Counted from the stretch's first letter, positions 13,928-23,507 are shown. The stretch: DNA of 27,431 bases from AM-1111 sp046302135 (GCA_046302135.1 JBKCIQ010000186.1:1-27431), one strand, 5' to 3'. Notes: generated by a model not told the origin, from the letters alone. A program made the numbers and translations.

Positions 13928-16900
13928 ATGAGTGAACGTATATTACAGGCTCTGATGCAATTGTTCGCAATCATTTCCAGGGTTGATGGATTGACTAATT
14001 CGGGTCGTAACATTGTTCAGTCTTTTTTAAAGCAACAACTTAACAACGAGTTGGTTGAAAAATATCTCAAAGTATTTGATGAGTTCCTTGAATCGCACCA
14101 TGCAATTTCCAGAAAAAAAGACGGCTCAGCCAAAAGAACCTCTTTAAACTCAGTTAAGGTGTTGAAAATATGTTCCCAAATAAACCAGGAACTTGAGCAA
14201 ACCCAAAAAGTAATCGTTCTTATCCGGATTTTGGAATTCGTTAATTCTTCTACTGATATTTCTGAACAGGAATTAGAATTTGTTTCCACTGTTGCTAATG
14301 CATTTAACATCTCTGATAAAGATTTTCTTCAATTAAAATCTTTTGTACAGAATGAATTGGGAACGATGAGTAATTCCACAGATTTTCTATTGGTGAATAA
14401 TGAGTCAGCACCCTCTGATTCACCGTCAAAGCATTTTTATTGTCAGCAATTTCTTCCTGGGGTTTCACTCTGGTTGTTGTGTGTTCAAACCGTTGACCTG
14501 TATTTTATTAAACTATCCGGAAGCCAGGAGATGTTTTTGAACGGACATATACTTAAAAGTGGAAGAATCTATATTTTCAACAGAGGGTCATCAATTAGAA
14601 GTTCAAAATTCAAACCCATCTATTACAGTGATTTGGTTAGTAAGTTCCTTGCTGATTCGAACCTGAGTAAAATAACATTTAGCGCAAGCGGACTATACTA
14701 CAAATTCAAATCAGGTAAATTTGGTTTAAGGGATATTAATCTTAGAGAGGAAGGTGGTCATTTGGTAGGTATAATGGGGGGGTCCGGAGCTGGAAAGTCC
14801 ACTCTACTTAATGTTTTAAATGGAACAGAAGATCCGTCTTCCGGTGAGGTTTTAATTAATGGAATTAACATACATAAGGAAAAAAATAAGATCAAAGGGA
14901 TTATTGGTCACGTTTCACAGGATGATATTCTCGTAGAGGAATTGACAGTGTTTCAGAATTTATTTTTTAATGCAAAGTTGTGTTTTGGAGAGTTAAGCGA
15001 TAAAGAAATCAATGAGCGCGTTTTGAAATTACTGATGGATCTTGGCCTTTATGAAACAAGAAACCTCAAGGTTGGTTCACCATTAGAGAAAACAATTTCA
15101 GGCGGTCAGCGTAAACGACTAAATATTGCTCTTGAGTTGATAAGAGAGCCATCTGTTCTTTTTGTTGATGAGCCTACCTCAGGATTATCCTCAAGAGATT
15201 CAGAAAACATTATGGATCTACTAAAGGAACTGGCTTTAAAAGGCAGGTTGGTTTTTGTAGTTATTCATCAGCCTTCATCTGACATTTACAAAATGTTTGA
15301 TAATATGATAATTCTGGATGTAGGCGGCTATCCGGTATATTATGGTAATCCTGTTGATGCAGTTATTTATTTCAAACGTTTGATACATCATGTTAACAGC
15401 GAAGAGAGTGAATGTGCTTACTGTGGAAATGTGAACCCTGAACAGATTTTCAGCATAATTGAAACTAAAGTTTTGGATGAATATGGGCACCCTACACAGG
15501 AAAGAAAACATTCTCCGGCTGAATGGAACTCTTATTTTAAGGATATAATTGAAAAGGTCATTGAAATTCCTGATCACGAAAAGATTACTCCGAAAGGCAG
15601 TTTTAAGATACCGAATTTCATTAAGCAATGGTGGATTTTCATTCATCGGGATGTGATGAGTAAAATAGCCAACAGACAATACATGCTTATTAACTTTTTG
15701 GAAGCACCGGCGCTCGCATTTATCTTGGCATACCTCATTAGATATTTTAACACGGATAAAGACAGCTTTCATGGCTATGTTTTTTCTGAAAATGAAAATC
15801 TGCCTGCGTTTCTGTTTATGGCTGTTGTAGTAGCTTTATTTGTGGGCCTATCTGTGTCTGCTGAAGAAATAATCAAAGACAGAAAGATACGGAAGCGTGA
15901 AAGATTTCTTAATCTTAGCAATAACAGTTATTTGCTGAGCAAGGTTTCAATAATGTTTCTTATTTCAGCAATTCAGACCATCACTTTTGTAATTGTAGGT
16001 AATCTTGTTTTAGATATTAAAGGTATGTGGCTAGATTACTGGATTGTCCTCTTCAGTATAAGTTGTTTTGCCAATCTATTGGGGCTTAATATTTCTTCTG
16101 CATTCAATTCCGCAATAACAATTTATATTTTGATTCCAATTTTAATAATTCCACAGTTGTTGCTAAGTGGTGTTTTGGTAAAGTTCGATAAACTTAATCC
16201 ACACCTTACAGACCAAAGCAATGTTCCCTTTTGGGGAGAAATAATGGTTTCAAGATGGGGCTTTGAGGCATTAGCCGTAAACCAATATTGTAATAACGAA
16301 TATGAGAGAATTTTTTATCGCTTTACAAAAAAATACGAGCAAGCTGATCATAAAAAGAATTACTGGATGGATAAATTAAATAAAAAGATCAATCGAATCC
16401 AGAGTTTTATTGATGGTAGTGACAAAAAAGTTGATATAAAGGGTGATTTAGATCTATTGAAAAATGAGGTTGAAAAGGAAAATTCGTTTCGTAAAGGAAA
16501 ATACTCTAAATTAAAGTTTAATAGAGTAAATGAACTGACATTAAGTAAAGGATCTTTTAAAGATGCTTCTTTGCTCAACGAATTAAGAAGTTGGCTTGAA
16601 GGTGATCTGAAGGAATATTATAATAAAGAGGATAACTATAGTAGGGATTCAAAAGATGATTTAGTAAGAGCTGTTGATGCTAAAGAAGGCGAGAGCATTA
16701 AAAAAATATTGACAAATGGTGTATCAAAAAACAATAAGCAATTTTATTCGGTTCTTGGCGATAAAACTAATTCAAGATTGAAATCATATGATTCATTAGT
16801 CTGGCTATCGTTTAAAAACGATTACACCAATGAAGCATTAACAAATCTGGTACGTAACAAAAATGATTTTGGGGAGAAGTTTCTCGAGAAAGATGGTAGG

Positions 16901-17149
16901 CTGATTCAGAGAATTGACCCTATTTTTTTAGATCCTGAGAATAATTTTGGAAGGGCTCACTTTTTTGCTCCGCAGAAAAAGGTTTTTGGTATGTATTATC
17001 CAACTTTCTGGTTTAACGTATTTGTAATATGGTTAATGACTTTTGCTTTAACGGTCACCTTATACCTTAATTTGCTACGGAAAGTAATTGAGTTTTCTGG
17101 AAATATTCTTTCTAGATTTAAAAATCCAGGAAAAAAAAATAAAAGTTGA
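13928..17149 (+). CDS. ABCG-type ABC transporter with TerB-like N-terminus and large insert before the last TM helix
   Basis: This 1073-residue half-transporter reads: 1-140, a helical TerB/DjlA-like region (FAIISRVDG at 13-21 and a second half at 100-135); about 170-245, a small beta-rich region with FLNGHILKSGRIYIFNRGSSIR, slightly FHA-like; 250-480, an ABC ATPase (Walker A GGSGAGKS 284-291, Q-loop Gln331, signature ISGGQ 390-394, Walker B VLFVDEP 410-416, His447); then membrane segments near 592-606, 626-645, 672-694, 703-723, 730-752 and 1027-1050. NBD-before-TMD order, HQPSSDIY and SRWGFEALAVNQY (775-787) mark the ABCG/White family. Between TM5 and TM6 lie about 270 mostly helical, charged residues, where ABCG proteins usually have roughly 60. 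The substrate is unknown; lipid or drug export is a guess. CAYCG (497-501) adds a paired Cys. The MATE gene follows after 9 nt. Confidence 0.85.
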   Translation: MSERILQALMQLFAIISRVDGLTNSGRNIVQSFLKQQLNNELVEKYLKVFDEFLESHHAISRKKDGSAKRTSLNSVKVLKICSQINQELEQTQKVIVLIRILEFVNSSTDISEQELEFVSTVANAFNISDKDFLQLKSFVQNELGTMSNSTDFLLVNNESAPSDSPSKHFYCQQFLPGVSLWLLCVQTVDLYFIKLSGSQEMFLNGHILKSGRIYIFNRGSSIRSSKFKPIYYSDLVSKFLADSNLSKITFSASGLYYKFKSGKFGLRDINLREEGGHLVGIMGGSGAGKSTLLNVLNGTEDPSSGEVLINGINIHKEKNKIKGIIGHVSQDDILVEELTVFQNLFFNAKLCFGELSDKEINERVLKLLMDLGLYETRNLKVGSPLEKTISGGQRKRLNIALELIREPSVLFVDEPTSGLSSRDSENIMDLLKELALKGRLVFVVIHQPSSDIYKMFDNMIILDVGGYPVYYGNPVDAVIYFKRLIHHVNSEESECAYCGNVNPEQIFSIIETKVLDEYGHPTQERKHSPAEWNSYFKDIIEKVIEIPDHEKITPKGSFKIPNFIKQWWIFIHRDVMSKIANRQYMLINFLEAPALAFILAYLIRYFNTDKDSFHGYVFSENENLPAFLFMAVVVALFVGLSVSAEEIIKDRKIRKRERFLNLSNNSYLLSKVSIMFLISAIQTITFVIVGNLVLDIKGMWLDYWIVLFSISCFANLLGLNISSAFNSAITIYILIPILIIPQLLLSGVLVKFDKLNPHLTDQSNVPFWGEIMVSRWGFEALAVNQYCNNEYERIFYRFTKKYEQADHKKNYWMDKLNKKINRIQSFIDGSDKKVDIKGDLDLLKNEVEKENSFRKGKYSKLKFNRVNELTLSKGSFKDASLLNELRSWLEGDLKEYYNKEDNYSRDSKDDLVRAVDAKEGESIKKILTNGVSKNNKQFYSVLGDKTNSRLKSYDSLVWLSFKNDYTNEALTNLVRNKNDFGEKFLEKDGRLIQRIDPIFLDPENNFGRAHFFAPQKKVFGMYYPTFWFNVFVIWLMTFALTVTLYLNLLRKVIEFSGNILSRFKNPGKKNKS

Positions 17150-17158
17150 TTACTTAAG

Positions 17159-18499
17159 GTGGGTTCCCTTTCACTTAAAAATTCACATGTTCGGGAAACC
17201 GTAAAACTTGCTTTTCCTCTTGTTATTGCACAGGTAGGACATATTGTTACGGGTATGGTTGACAATATGTTTCTAGGGAAATTTTTTGGTGAAACCGAGC
17301 AGGCCGCCGGTATTTTATCCAATCAGATTTTTACTTTACTTCTGGTTTTTTTGATTGGTGTTTCTTTTGCAATTACACCACTGGTTAACAAAGCATATGT
17401 AACCGGAGACCATGAGGGCAAAATCTCGATTTTGAAGAATTCTTTTGTGCTCATTTCTGGTATTTCTGTGCTATTGTTTGTGTTGTTATATTTTTCGTCT
17501 CCGTTTCTATATTTTTTAGGACAACCAAAAGAAGTAGTCGATTTAACAATACCATTTTTTAAAATGATTTCATTTTCAATTATTCCCATTAGTTTTTTTT
17601 TCGTTTGTAAACAATATTCAGAAGGATTAAATAATACCAGAAATGCAATGTACATTTCTTTATTTGGAAATCTAATCAATATTTTACTCAATTACGGCCT
17701 GATAAGAGGAATTGGTTTTTTACCTGAAATGGGTTATATGGGTTCCTCTTGGGCTACTTTTTTTTCGAGATGTTTTATGGGATTTTTATTTATGTATGTT
17801 CTTTTTTACAAGAATAAATTTGCTGACTTCAAAAGTTTCAAAAAAGCAAGTTTGATAAAGGTTAAATTAAAAGCTATTTTTTTTGATGGAATTTCATCTG
17901 GCTCGCAATTTCTTTTTGAGGTTGCCGCATTTGTAATTTGTGCATTAATGTGCGGGAGTTTTGGAAAGGCATCTATTGATGCTCATGGAATTTCAATGGG
18001 TATGGCCGCCTTTACTTATATGTTCAGTAGTGGAATCAGTGGAGCCGCTACTATTAGGGTCAGTAATTTTAATGCAATGAATAATCGTGAAGAATTAAGG
18101 AATGCCGGTATTACCTCATTCATTCTTTCTATTGCTGTTATGCTTTTTTTCGGTGCTGTTTTTTTTATATTTAATCGGCAATTACCTTATTTTTTCACCT
18201 CATCAAAAGAGGTCGGAAGAATTTCTTCCGGGCTCTTAATTATTGCCGCAATATTTCAGTTGTTTGATGGTGTACAGGTTACGGGTCTTGGAGTATTGAG
18301 AGGTCTTGGTGATTTTAAGTTTCCAACAATTTTCACTTTTGTTGGTTATTGGCTTATTGCAATTCCACTTGCTTGGTTGCTCGGCTTTTATTTTGATTTT
18401 AATATTTATGGAGTCTGGGTTGCTTTGTGTGTTGGTCTTATTTTCGTTGCAGTTTTAATATTTTTCAGGTTTCAATATCTTTCAAAATCTCACAAATAA
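17159..18499 (+). CDS. MATE-family multidrug/cation efflux transporter
   Basis: This 446-residue inner-membrane protein has about 12 hydrophobic segments and the pattern of the NorM/MatE family: VKLAFPLVIAQVGHIVTGMV near the N-terminus, DNMFLGKFFG, QYSEGLNNTRNAM, an internal second half from about residue 230, and GVLRGLGDFKFPT near 375. Exporters of this family swap drugs or metabolites for Na+ or H+. GTG 17159 is the only start that keeps the conserved first helix; the first in-frame ATG would lose about 30 residues. AAGG stands directly before it. The frame is the same as that of the ABC gene, separated by its TGA and three codons, so the two share a transcript and probably related substrates, though that is inference. 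The stop is 4 bp before a hairpin. Confidence 0.92.
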   Translation: MGSLSLKNSHVRETVKLAFPLVIAQVGHIVTGMVDNMFLGKFFGETEQAAGILSNQIFTLLLVFLIGVSFAITPLVNKAYVTGDHEGKISILKNSFVLISGISVLLFVLLYFSSPFLYFLGQPKEVVDLTIPFFKMISFSIIPISFFFVCKQYSEGLNNTRNAMYISLFGNLINILLNYGLIRGIGFLPEMGYMGSSWATFFSRCFMGFLFMYVLFYKNKFADFKSFKKASLIKVKLKAIFFDGISSGSQFLFEVAAFVICALMCGSFGKASIDAHGISMGMAAFTYMFSSGISGAATIRVSNFNAMNNREELRNAGITSFILSIAVMLFFGAVFFIFNRQLPYFFTSSKEVGRISSGLLIIAAIFQLFDGVQVTGLGVLRGLGDFKFPTIFTFVGYWLIAIPLAWLLGFYFDFNIYGVWVALCVGLIFVAVLIFFRFQYLSKSHK

Positions 18500-18503
18500 A
18501 AAA

Positions 18504-18522
18504 GCCGGACATAAAGCCCGGC
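18504..18522 (-). terminator. Intrinsic terminator of mdh
   Basis: GCCGG (18504-18508) and CCGGC (18518-18522) form a 5-bp GC stem with a 9-nt loop, followed on the minus strand by TTTTTT. It lies 24 bp past the mdh stop. On the plus strand no T-run follows, so termination of the MATE transcript here is less sure. Confidence 0.7.
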
Positions 18523-18546
18523 AGAATAAAAATTGGAAATATTTTA

Positions 18547-19485
18547 TTAAGCAGTTTTCATTTCACTTAAAACATTATTCATATTTCTTACCGCATCGGC
18601 GCTCTTGTTAAATAGCGCTTGTTCATCTGTATTCAATTTGAAATCCACAATTTTTTCCCAACCATTTTTACCAATAATTACAGGTACACCTAGGCAAATA
18701 TCCTTTTGACCATATTCCCCATCAAGTGCTACGCAGCAGGTAAACATTTTTTTATGATCGTTAACAATGCTATCTACTAAAACTGCAACCGAAGCACCTG
18801 GAGCATACCATGCTGAGGTTCCCAACATACCTGTTAAGGTTGCGCCACCAACCATTGTGTCGGCAGCAACTTGATTTAATTGTTCTGCACTAAGGTAGTT
18901 GCTTGCAGGTGTACCATTATAGGTAGCAAGTCGGGTCAGTGGAATCATAGTAGTATCACCATGACCACCAATCACATAACCTTGAACATCACTTGCCGGA
19001 ACCTGCATGGCTGTAGACAAATAATACTTGAACCTTGAACTATCCAATATCCCTCCCATACCAATTATTCTGTTCTTTGGGAGTTTGCTTTCTTTTAGTG
19101 CAAGGTAAGTCATTGTATCCATAGGATTACTTACAACAATAATTATAGCATTTGGCGAATGTTTTAAAACGTTATCAGTAACATTCTTTACAATTCCTGC
19201 ATTTATTCCAATCAATTCTTCTCTTGTCATTCCTGGTTTCCTCGGAATTCCGCTTGTTATTACAACTGCATCGCTATTCGCAGTTTTGGAATAATCATTA
19301 GTGCTTCCTGAAATCCTTGTGTTGAACCCATTAAGAGTTGCCGTTTGCATCAGGTCTAAGGCTTTACCTTCTGCAAATTTTTCTTTAATGTCAAGTATTA
19401 CTACCTCACTTACAAAACGATTAAGTGCAATGTACTCTGCACAAGATGCGCCTACATTTCCGGCACCGATAACTGAAATTTTCAT
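18547..19485 (-). CDS. mdh: Malate dehydrogenase (LDH-like type)
   Basis: This cytoplasmic enzyme interconverts malate and oxaloacetate with NAD in the TCA cycle. The 312-residue product has the Rossmann motif GAGNVG (7-12), Asp32 at the end of beta-2 (the mark of NAD preference), PRKPGMTREEL (81-91) whose Arg residues give malate rather than lactate specificity, SNPMD (119-123) with Asn120, Arg151, and the catalytic His175 in GGHGDT. ATG 19485 starts right at the first beta strand (MKISVIGAG). It is a single-gene unit: gyrB upstream ends at a terminator, and mdh has its own terminator at 18504-18522. No certain TAnnTTTG box is seen in the upstream AT-rich stretch, 19486-19588. Confidence 0.96.
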   Translation of the reverse strand: MKISVIGAGNVGASCAEYIALNRFVSEVVILDIKEKFAEGKALDLMQTATLNGFNTRISGSTNDYSKTANSDAVVITSGIPRKPGMTREELIGINAGIVKNVTDNVLKHSPNAIIIVVSNPMDTMTYLALKESKLPKNRIIGMGGILDSSRFKYYLSTAMQVPASDVQGYVIGGHGDTTMIPLTRLATYNGTPASNYLSAEQLNQVAADTMVGGATLTGMLGTSAWYAPGASVAVLVDSIVNDHKKMFTCCVALDGEYGQKDICLGVPVIIGKNGWEKIVDFKLNTDEQALFNKSADAVRNMNNVLSEMKTA

Positions 19486-19588
19486 TTTAATATTTTTATG
19501 TTGCGCTAAATTAAAAATTAATGCAGATTTATTAGTTTAAAATAATGTTCAAATAAATTGATTTATAAAAAATTAGCAACAATAAAAA

Positions 19589-19608
19589 ATCCCGGGGCTA
19601 GCCGGGAT
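19589..19608 (-). terminator. Intrinsic terminator of gyrB
   Basis: ATCCCGG (19589-19595, plus strand) pairs with CCGGGAT (19602-19608) around a 6-nt loop, and on the minus strand the hairpin is followed by a run of T. It lies 24 bp past the gyrB stop at 19633. Confidence 0.8.
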
Positions 19609-19632
19609 CTTACTGAAAAACAAAACGATTAA

Positions 19633-21588
19633 TTAAGCATCAATCTTTGCATATTTTGCATTTTTCTCAATGAAATCTCTTCTCGGTGGAACTTCATCTC
19701 CCATCAACATACTGAAAATTCTATCCGCTTCTGCTGCACTGTCTATAGTTACTTTTCTAAGTGTTCTTGAATCCGGATTCATGGTAGTTTCCCATAATTG
19801 TTCAGCATTCATTTCTCCCAAACCTTTGTAACGTTGCACGTTAACAGATTCTGTTTTTTCTCCACCTAATTCTTTAACTGCTATTTCTCTCTGTTCTTCA
19901 TTCCAGCAGTATCTTGAGTCTTTACCCTTTTTCACCAAATACAGAGGAGGAGCAGCAATAAATACATGTCCGTGCTCTATTAATTCTTTCATGTGTCTGA
20001 AGAAAAAAGTTAAAATCAATGTGGTAATATGCGAACCGTCCACATCAGCATCACACATTATAACAATTTTATGATAACGAAGCTTATCTAAATTGAGGGC
20101 ACGTTCATCTTCTGTGGTTCCTCTGAAAACACCCAATGCAGTAAAAATATTTTTTATCTCTTCATTTTCATATATCTTATACTCAAGAGCCTTCTCCACA
20201 TTAAGGATCTTACCTCTGAGCGGAAGAATTGCCTGATAGTTTCTATTTCGTCCTTGCTTGGCAGTTCCGCCGGCTGAATCCCCCTCAACTAAAAATAATT
20301 CACATTTAACGGGGTCTGAATCCGAACAATCTGCAAGTTTTCCAGGGAGTCCACTACCCGTCATAACACTTTTCCTCTGTACCATTTCTCTGGCTTTTCT
20401 TGCGGCGTGACGTGCAGTTGCCGCCAAAACCACCTTATCAACAATGGTCCTTGCTTGTTTTGGGTTTTCTTCTAAATAATTAGTTAGCATCTCACTCACC
20501 GCTTGATCAACAGCTCCCATTACATCGTTATTTCCCAATTTGGTTTTAGTTTGCCCTTCAAATTGAGGCTCTGCAACTTTTACGGAAATAACTGCAGTCA
20601 AGCCCTCCCTGAAATCATCACCGCTAATTTCAAATTTTACCTTAGCCAGTAATCCATTCTTCTCCGCATAATTTTTTAAAGTACGGGTTAGTCCTCTTCT
20701 GAAACCGGCGAGATGAGTTCCTCCTTCATGAGTATTAATGTTATTTACGTAACTCTGAACGCTTTCGCTAAAAGAACTATTGTATATCATTGCAACTTCA
20801 ACAGGTATACCTGACTTTTCTCCTTCCATATAAATTGAAGAATCTATAAGTCTTTCTTTACTTGCATCCAAATATTCCACAAATTCTTTAAGACCACCTT
20901 CAGAGTAAAAAGTTTCCGAAAGGAATTTACCGGACTCGTCTTTTACTCTTTCGTCAATCAGTGTTATTCTAATTCCTTTATTAAGGTAAGCTAACTCACG
21001 CATTCTGTTAGCAAGTGTATTGTAGTTGTATTCAGAAACAATGAAAATGGATGTGTCAGGTTTGAATTCAACAATTGTTCCTCTGTAATCAGATTCTCCA
21101 ACCATTTTTACATCATACAATGGTTTACCGATAGAATATTCCTGGATAAATTTCTTACCTTCTCTGTGTACTTCTGCTTTGAGATGTGTTGATAATGCAT
21201 TCACACAACTTACCCCAACACCATGTAATCCACCGGAGACTTTATAAGTGTCTTTGTCAAATTTTCCACCCGCATGTAAAACAGTCATTACTACTTCTAA
21301 AGCTGATTTTTTTTCTTTCTCGTGCAATCCCGTTGGAATACCCCGGCCATCGTCTTTTACTCTTATACTGTTGTCTTGTAAAATACTTACATAAATATTT
21401 TTGCAATGTCCTGCCAATGCTTCGTCTATAGAGTTGTCAACCACCTCATAAACCAAATGGTGTAAACCCTTCACACCAACATCTCCAATATACATTGCGG
21501 GTCTTTTTCTAACTGCTTCCAAACCTTCAAGAACCTGTATGCTGTTTGCTCCGTAATCCTTAGGTTGTACATTCGCTAAATCATCCAT
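19633..21588 (-). CDS. gyrB: DNA gyrase subunit B
   Basis: GyrB is the ATPase and TOPRIM subunit of gyrase, which introduces negative supercoils. The 651-residue product has the GHKL fold: YEVVDNSIDEAL (47-58) with Glu48 and Asn52, DDGRGIP (79-85), and the ATP lid around KVSGGLHGVGVSCVNALS (116-133). The TOPRIM part has LVEGDSAGG (about 430) and DADVDGSH (about 510), followed by PLYLVKKGK and QRYKGLGEMNAEQLWETTMNP. Length fits GyrB without the roughly 165-residue insert of E. coli. ParE is the alternative; the TOPRIM context and C-terminus (DRIFSMLMGD, PRRDFIE) favour GyrB. It is monocistronic, ending at the terminator at 19589-19608. Confidence 0.95.
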   Translation of the reverse strand: MDDLANVQPKDYGANSIQVLEGLEAVRKRPAMYIGDVGVKGLHHLVYEVVDNSIDEALAGHCKNIYVSILQDNSIRVKDDGRGIPTGLHEKEKKSALEVVMTVLHAGGKFDKDTYKVSGGLHGVGVSCVNALSTHLKAEVHREGKKFIQEYSIGKPLYDVKMVGESDYRGTIVEFKPDTSIFIVSEYNYNTLANRMRELAYLNKGIRITLIDERVKDESGKFLSETFYSEGGLKEFVEYLDASKERLIDSSIYMEGEKSGIPVEVAMIYNSSFSESVQSYVNNINTHEGGTHLAGFRRGLTRTLKNYAEKNGLLAKVKFEISGDDFREGLTAVISVKVAEPQFEGQTKTKLGNNDVMGAVDQAVSEMLTNYLEENPKQARTIVDKVVLAATARHAARKAREMVQRKSVMTGSGLPGKLADCSDSDPVKCELFLVEGDSAGGTAKQGRNRNYQAILPLRGKILNVEKALEYKIYENEEIKNIFTALGVFRGTTEDERALNLDKLRYHKIVIMCDADVDGSHITTLILTFFFRHMKELIEHGHVFIAAPPLYLVKKGKDSRYCWNEEQREIAVKELGGEKTESVNVQRYKGLGEMNAEQLWETTMNPDSRTLRKVTIDSAAEADRIFSMLMGDEVPPRRDFIEKNAKYAKIDA

Positions 21589-21682
21589 AAATCGAATACT
21601 ATTTTATTATTTTTTTAATTCAAAATTTGTAACTAACTAACCTTGTAAATATACTCATTTTTAACTGTTTTTACTCTGATAA

Positions 21683-21699
21683 ACTTGTTAACACTTGTT
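21683..21699. repeat. Short direct repeat upstream of gyrB
   Basis: ACTTGTT occurs twice (21683-21689 and 21693-21699) at a 10-bp spacing, with the palindrome TGTTAACA at 21686-21693. It lies about 95 bp upstream of the gyrB start, within 21589-21809. It could be a regulator site or chance in AT-rich DNA; no exact TAnnTTTG box is visible here (TATATTTA is closest). Confidence 0.25.
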
Positions 21700-21809
21700 G
21701 AAAAAACATCTGTTTTTATAAAGGTAAAAATTTGGAATTTTCGACTTAAAAAGAATAAAAAATAACTGAACGTGATCGCTAGTTTTTCTGTTTATACCTG
21801 ATGAAATTG

Positions 21810-23507
21810 TCAAAAAGGAATAAAACTAAATCCCAACAAAAAATTAAATCTTTGGGTGGGATAATTATCCCATCTGTAATATCTGAAGTTGGCAATATTA
21901 TTGAAGTTTACAAATGCGGAAAGGAACTTGCTATATCTGTATTCCATTCCAAAATTTACATCCGCTATTCCTTTTAAATTCACCGGTCCGGTTACACTGC
22001 CTCCTGAGTAATTTGTAGTTCTCAGTGCCCACTGATTGCTGATGTAATAAACATCAAGTTTAGTAATGATTTTACTTCTGATGTTATAGTTTGCACTTAA
22101 TTTTACATCCGCAGTTGGTCTATGCCAAGCATATTGATTATTTTTAAGCGTATACATGTAGTATCCTCCGGATGCTGTAATGTTAAGTTTCTCTTTGTGC
22201 GAATACTTGATTTGTGCATTGAAGTTCAGAATGCTCCCTTCATCGAAAACTACTTTAAATCTATTTCCTCTTTGTAAGTTATAATCTATCACATAAAGTG
22301 GTAAGTCTGTAACTTTTTTATAATTCGCAGAAACATCATAATTGGTTTTAGAACTCAGTGAACCGCGTAAACCACCAAATATTTCCAGATTGTAACTTGT
22401 ATTTTTAAATTGTGGATCAGATACAAGAAATGGATTCTCCTGAGTTAAGGAACGAAATGAATTTTTCTTAAGGTCTCCACCTAAACCGGCATATGGGATG
22501 ATGATACTTTTATAAACATCATAGTAAAAATTGATTCTTGGGTAAAAATTAAATTTTGGTGTGGAGTCAGTGTACTGATCAATAACTGCTAACAAACCTA
22601 AATCTGCTTTCCATTTTTTGCCTCCGGCCTCAAAATATGGCATTAGCCTGAAAATAATATTGCTGATAGTATCAGAGTCCATTCTGTTGTTGTAATACTC
22701 TAATCCTGTCATAACATTTAGCTTTTCCCCTTTAATGTTGGATTTTAGGAGTCCATTTCCTCCCACAAAAAGTTCATTCATTTTATAGCTGTCATTCATA
22801 TAATGAAAATTCAAATTGAATGAATGATTTAGCTTACTCGAGTCCGGTAAATGGCTAGTTAGATTAATTTTTGACTCAATAAAATTAAAGGTTTGCTTTT
22901 CGATATTAGAATCTGATTTTTCTTCAGGGTTAGGTGTATATCCATAAAATCGAATAACATTTCTCATGTAATTTAAATTTGCACTTAGCGTTTGAGTTTT
23001 CAGAAATTTCTTACCGTTCAAATAAAGTTCATTATCGCTGAATCCTGAATATCCTCTGTCCTCAAGTTGCCAGTTGCTACTTAAATGTTTAAGGTTTACT
23101 CCAAAGGCATATTCCTTATTTCTGAGGTTGTTGAAATGCAATTCTCCATATGGCATATTATAGTTTCCATACCCTCCCTTTATTAGCATTCTATAAAGTT
23201 TAGATAGAGGCTCGTTTGCCATTTTTGCTGAATTAATTGGACTTGGTTGATAATAGGTTTTAAATGCTTTTGAGGTAATATTGTATGTAATATTTTCTAT
23301 TCTTTTTGAAGAGTCAATAACTTCAGGCCTGTCATTAATTTTCTCAAAACTCTTTACAGTTTGATCAGGGTCGACCTGTACAGGAATTACGATTATATCT
23401 CCGATCCCCTGACTAAAAATAGTTTTAGTAGGTAGCAATAATAAAGCAAAAAACAAAACAAGGTTGAAGTTGAGTTTTACCTTTGAAATATTTTTTTTGC
23501 TATTCAT
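21810..23507 (-). CDS. Outer-membrane beta-barrel protein, partner of the TPR protein
   Basis: This 565-residue protein has a signal peptide (residues 1 to about 32, FFALLLLPTK then IFSQ). Residues 33-100 are polar. From about residue 105 the chain alternates hydrophobic and polar residues in many Tyr/Phe/Asn-rich strands (YAFGVNLKHLSSNW, SGGYYMYTLKNNQYAW, FSAFV-type turns), and it ends in FNFLLGFSFIPF with a terminal Phe, the usual end signal of outer-membrane barrels. The barrel resembles that of TonB-dependent receptors, but I see neither a plug domain nor a TonB box, and the length is below that of typical receptors. The start ATG overlaps the TPR gene's stop (TAATG), so the two are translationally coupled and probably form one envelope complex. 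Transport substrate unknown. Confidence 0.8.
   Translation of the reverse strand: MNSKKNISKVKLNFNLVLFFALLLLPTKTIFSQGIGDIIVIPVQVDPDQTVKSFEKINDRPEVIDSSKRIENITYNITSKAFKTYYQPSPINSAKMANEPLSKLYRMLIKGGYGNYNMPYGELHFNNLRNKEYAFGVNLKHLSSNWQLEDRGYSGFSDNELYLNGKKFLKTQTLSANLNYMRNVIRFYGYTPNPEEKSDSNIEKQTFNFIESKINLTSHLPDSSKLNHSFNLNFHYMNDSYKMNELFVGGNGLLKSNIKGEKLNVMTGLEYYNNRMDSDTISNIIFRLMPYFEAGGKKWKADLGLLAVIDQYTDSTPKFNFYPRINFYYDVYKSIIIPYAGLGGDLKKNSFRSLTQENPFLVSDPQFKNTSYNLEIFGGLRGSLSSKTNYDVSANYKKVTDLPLYVIDYNLQRGNRFKVVFDEGSILNFNAQIKYSHKEKLNITASGGYYMYTLKNNQYAWHRPTADVKLSANYNIRSKIITKLDVYYISNQWALRTTNYSGGSVTGPVNLKGIADVNFGMEYRYSKFLSAFVNFNNIANFRYYRWDNYPTQRFNFLLGFSFIPF

Noticed and set aside
15275..15772. 165-codon open frame on the minus strand
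   Set aside because: It lies wholly inside the well-supported ABC transporter gene, has no recognisable domain or start signal, and looks like a shadow frame.
17323..17691. 122-codon minus-strand open frame
   Set aside because: It is antisense to the MATE gene, whose membrane segments are clear in the other strand.
21589..21809. Replication origin next to gyrB
   Set aside because: No cluster of DnaA boxes, no dnaA or dnaN gene and no AT-rich repeat array is visible.
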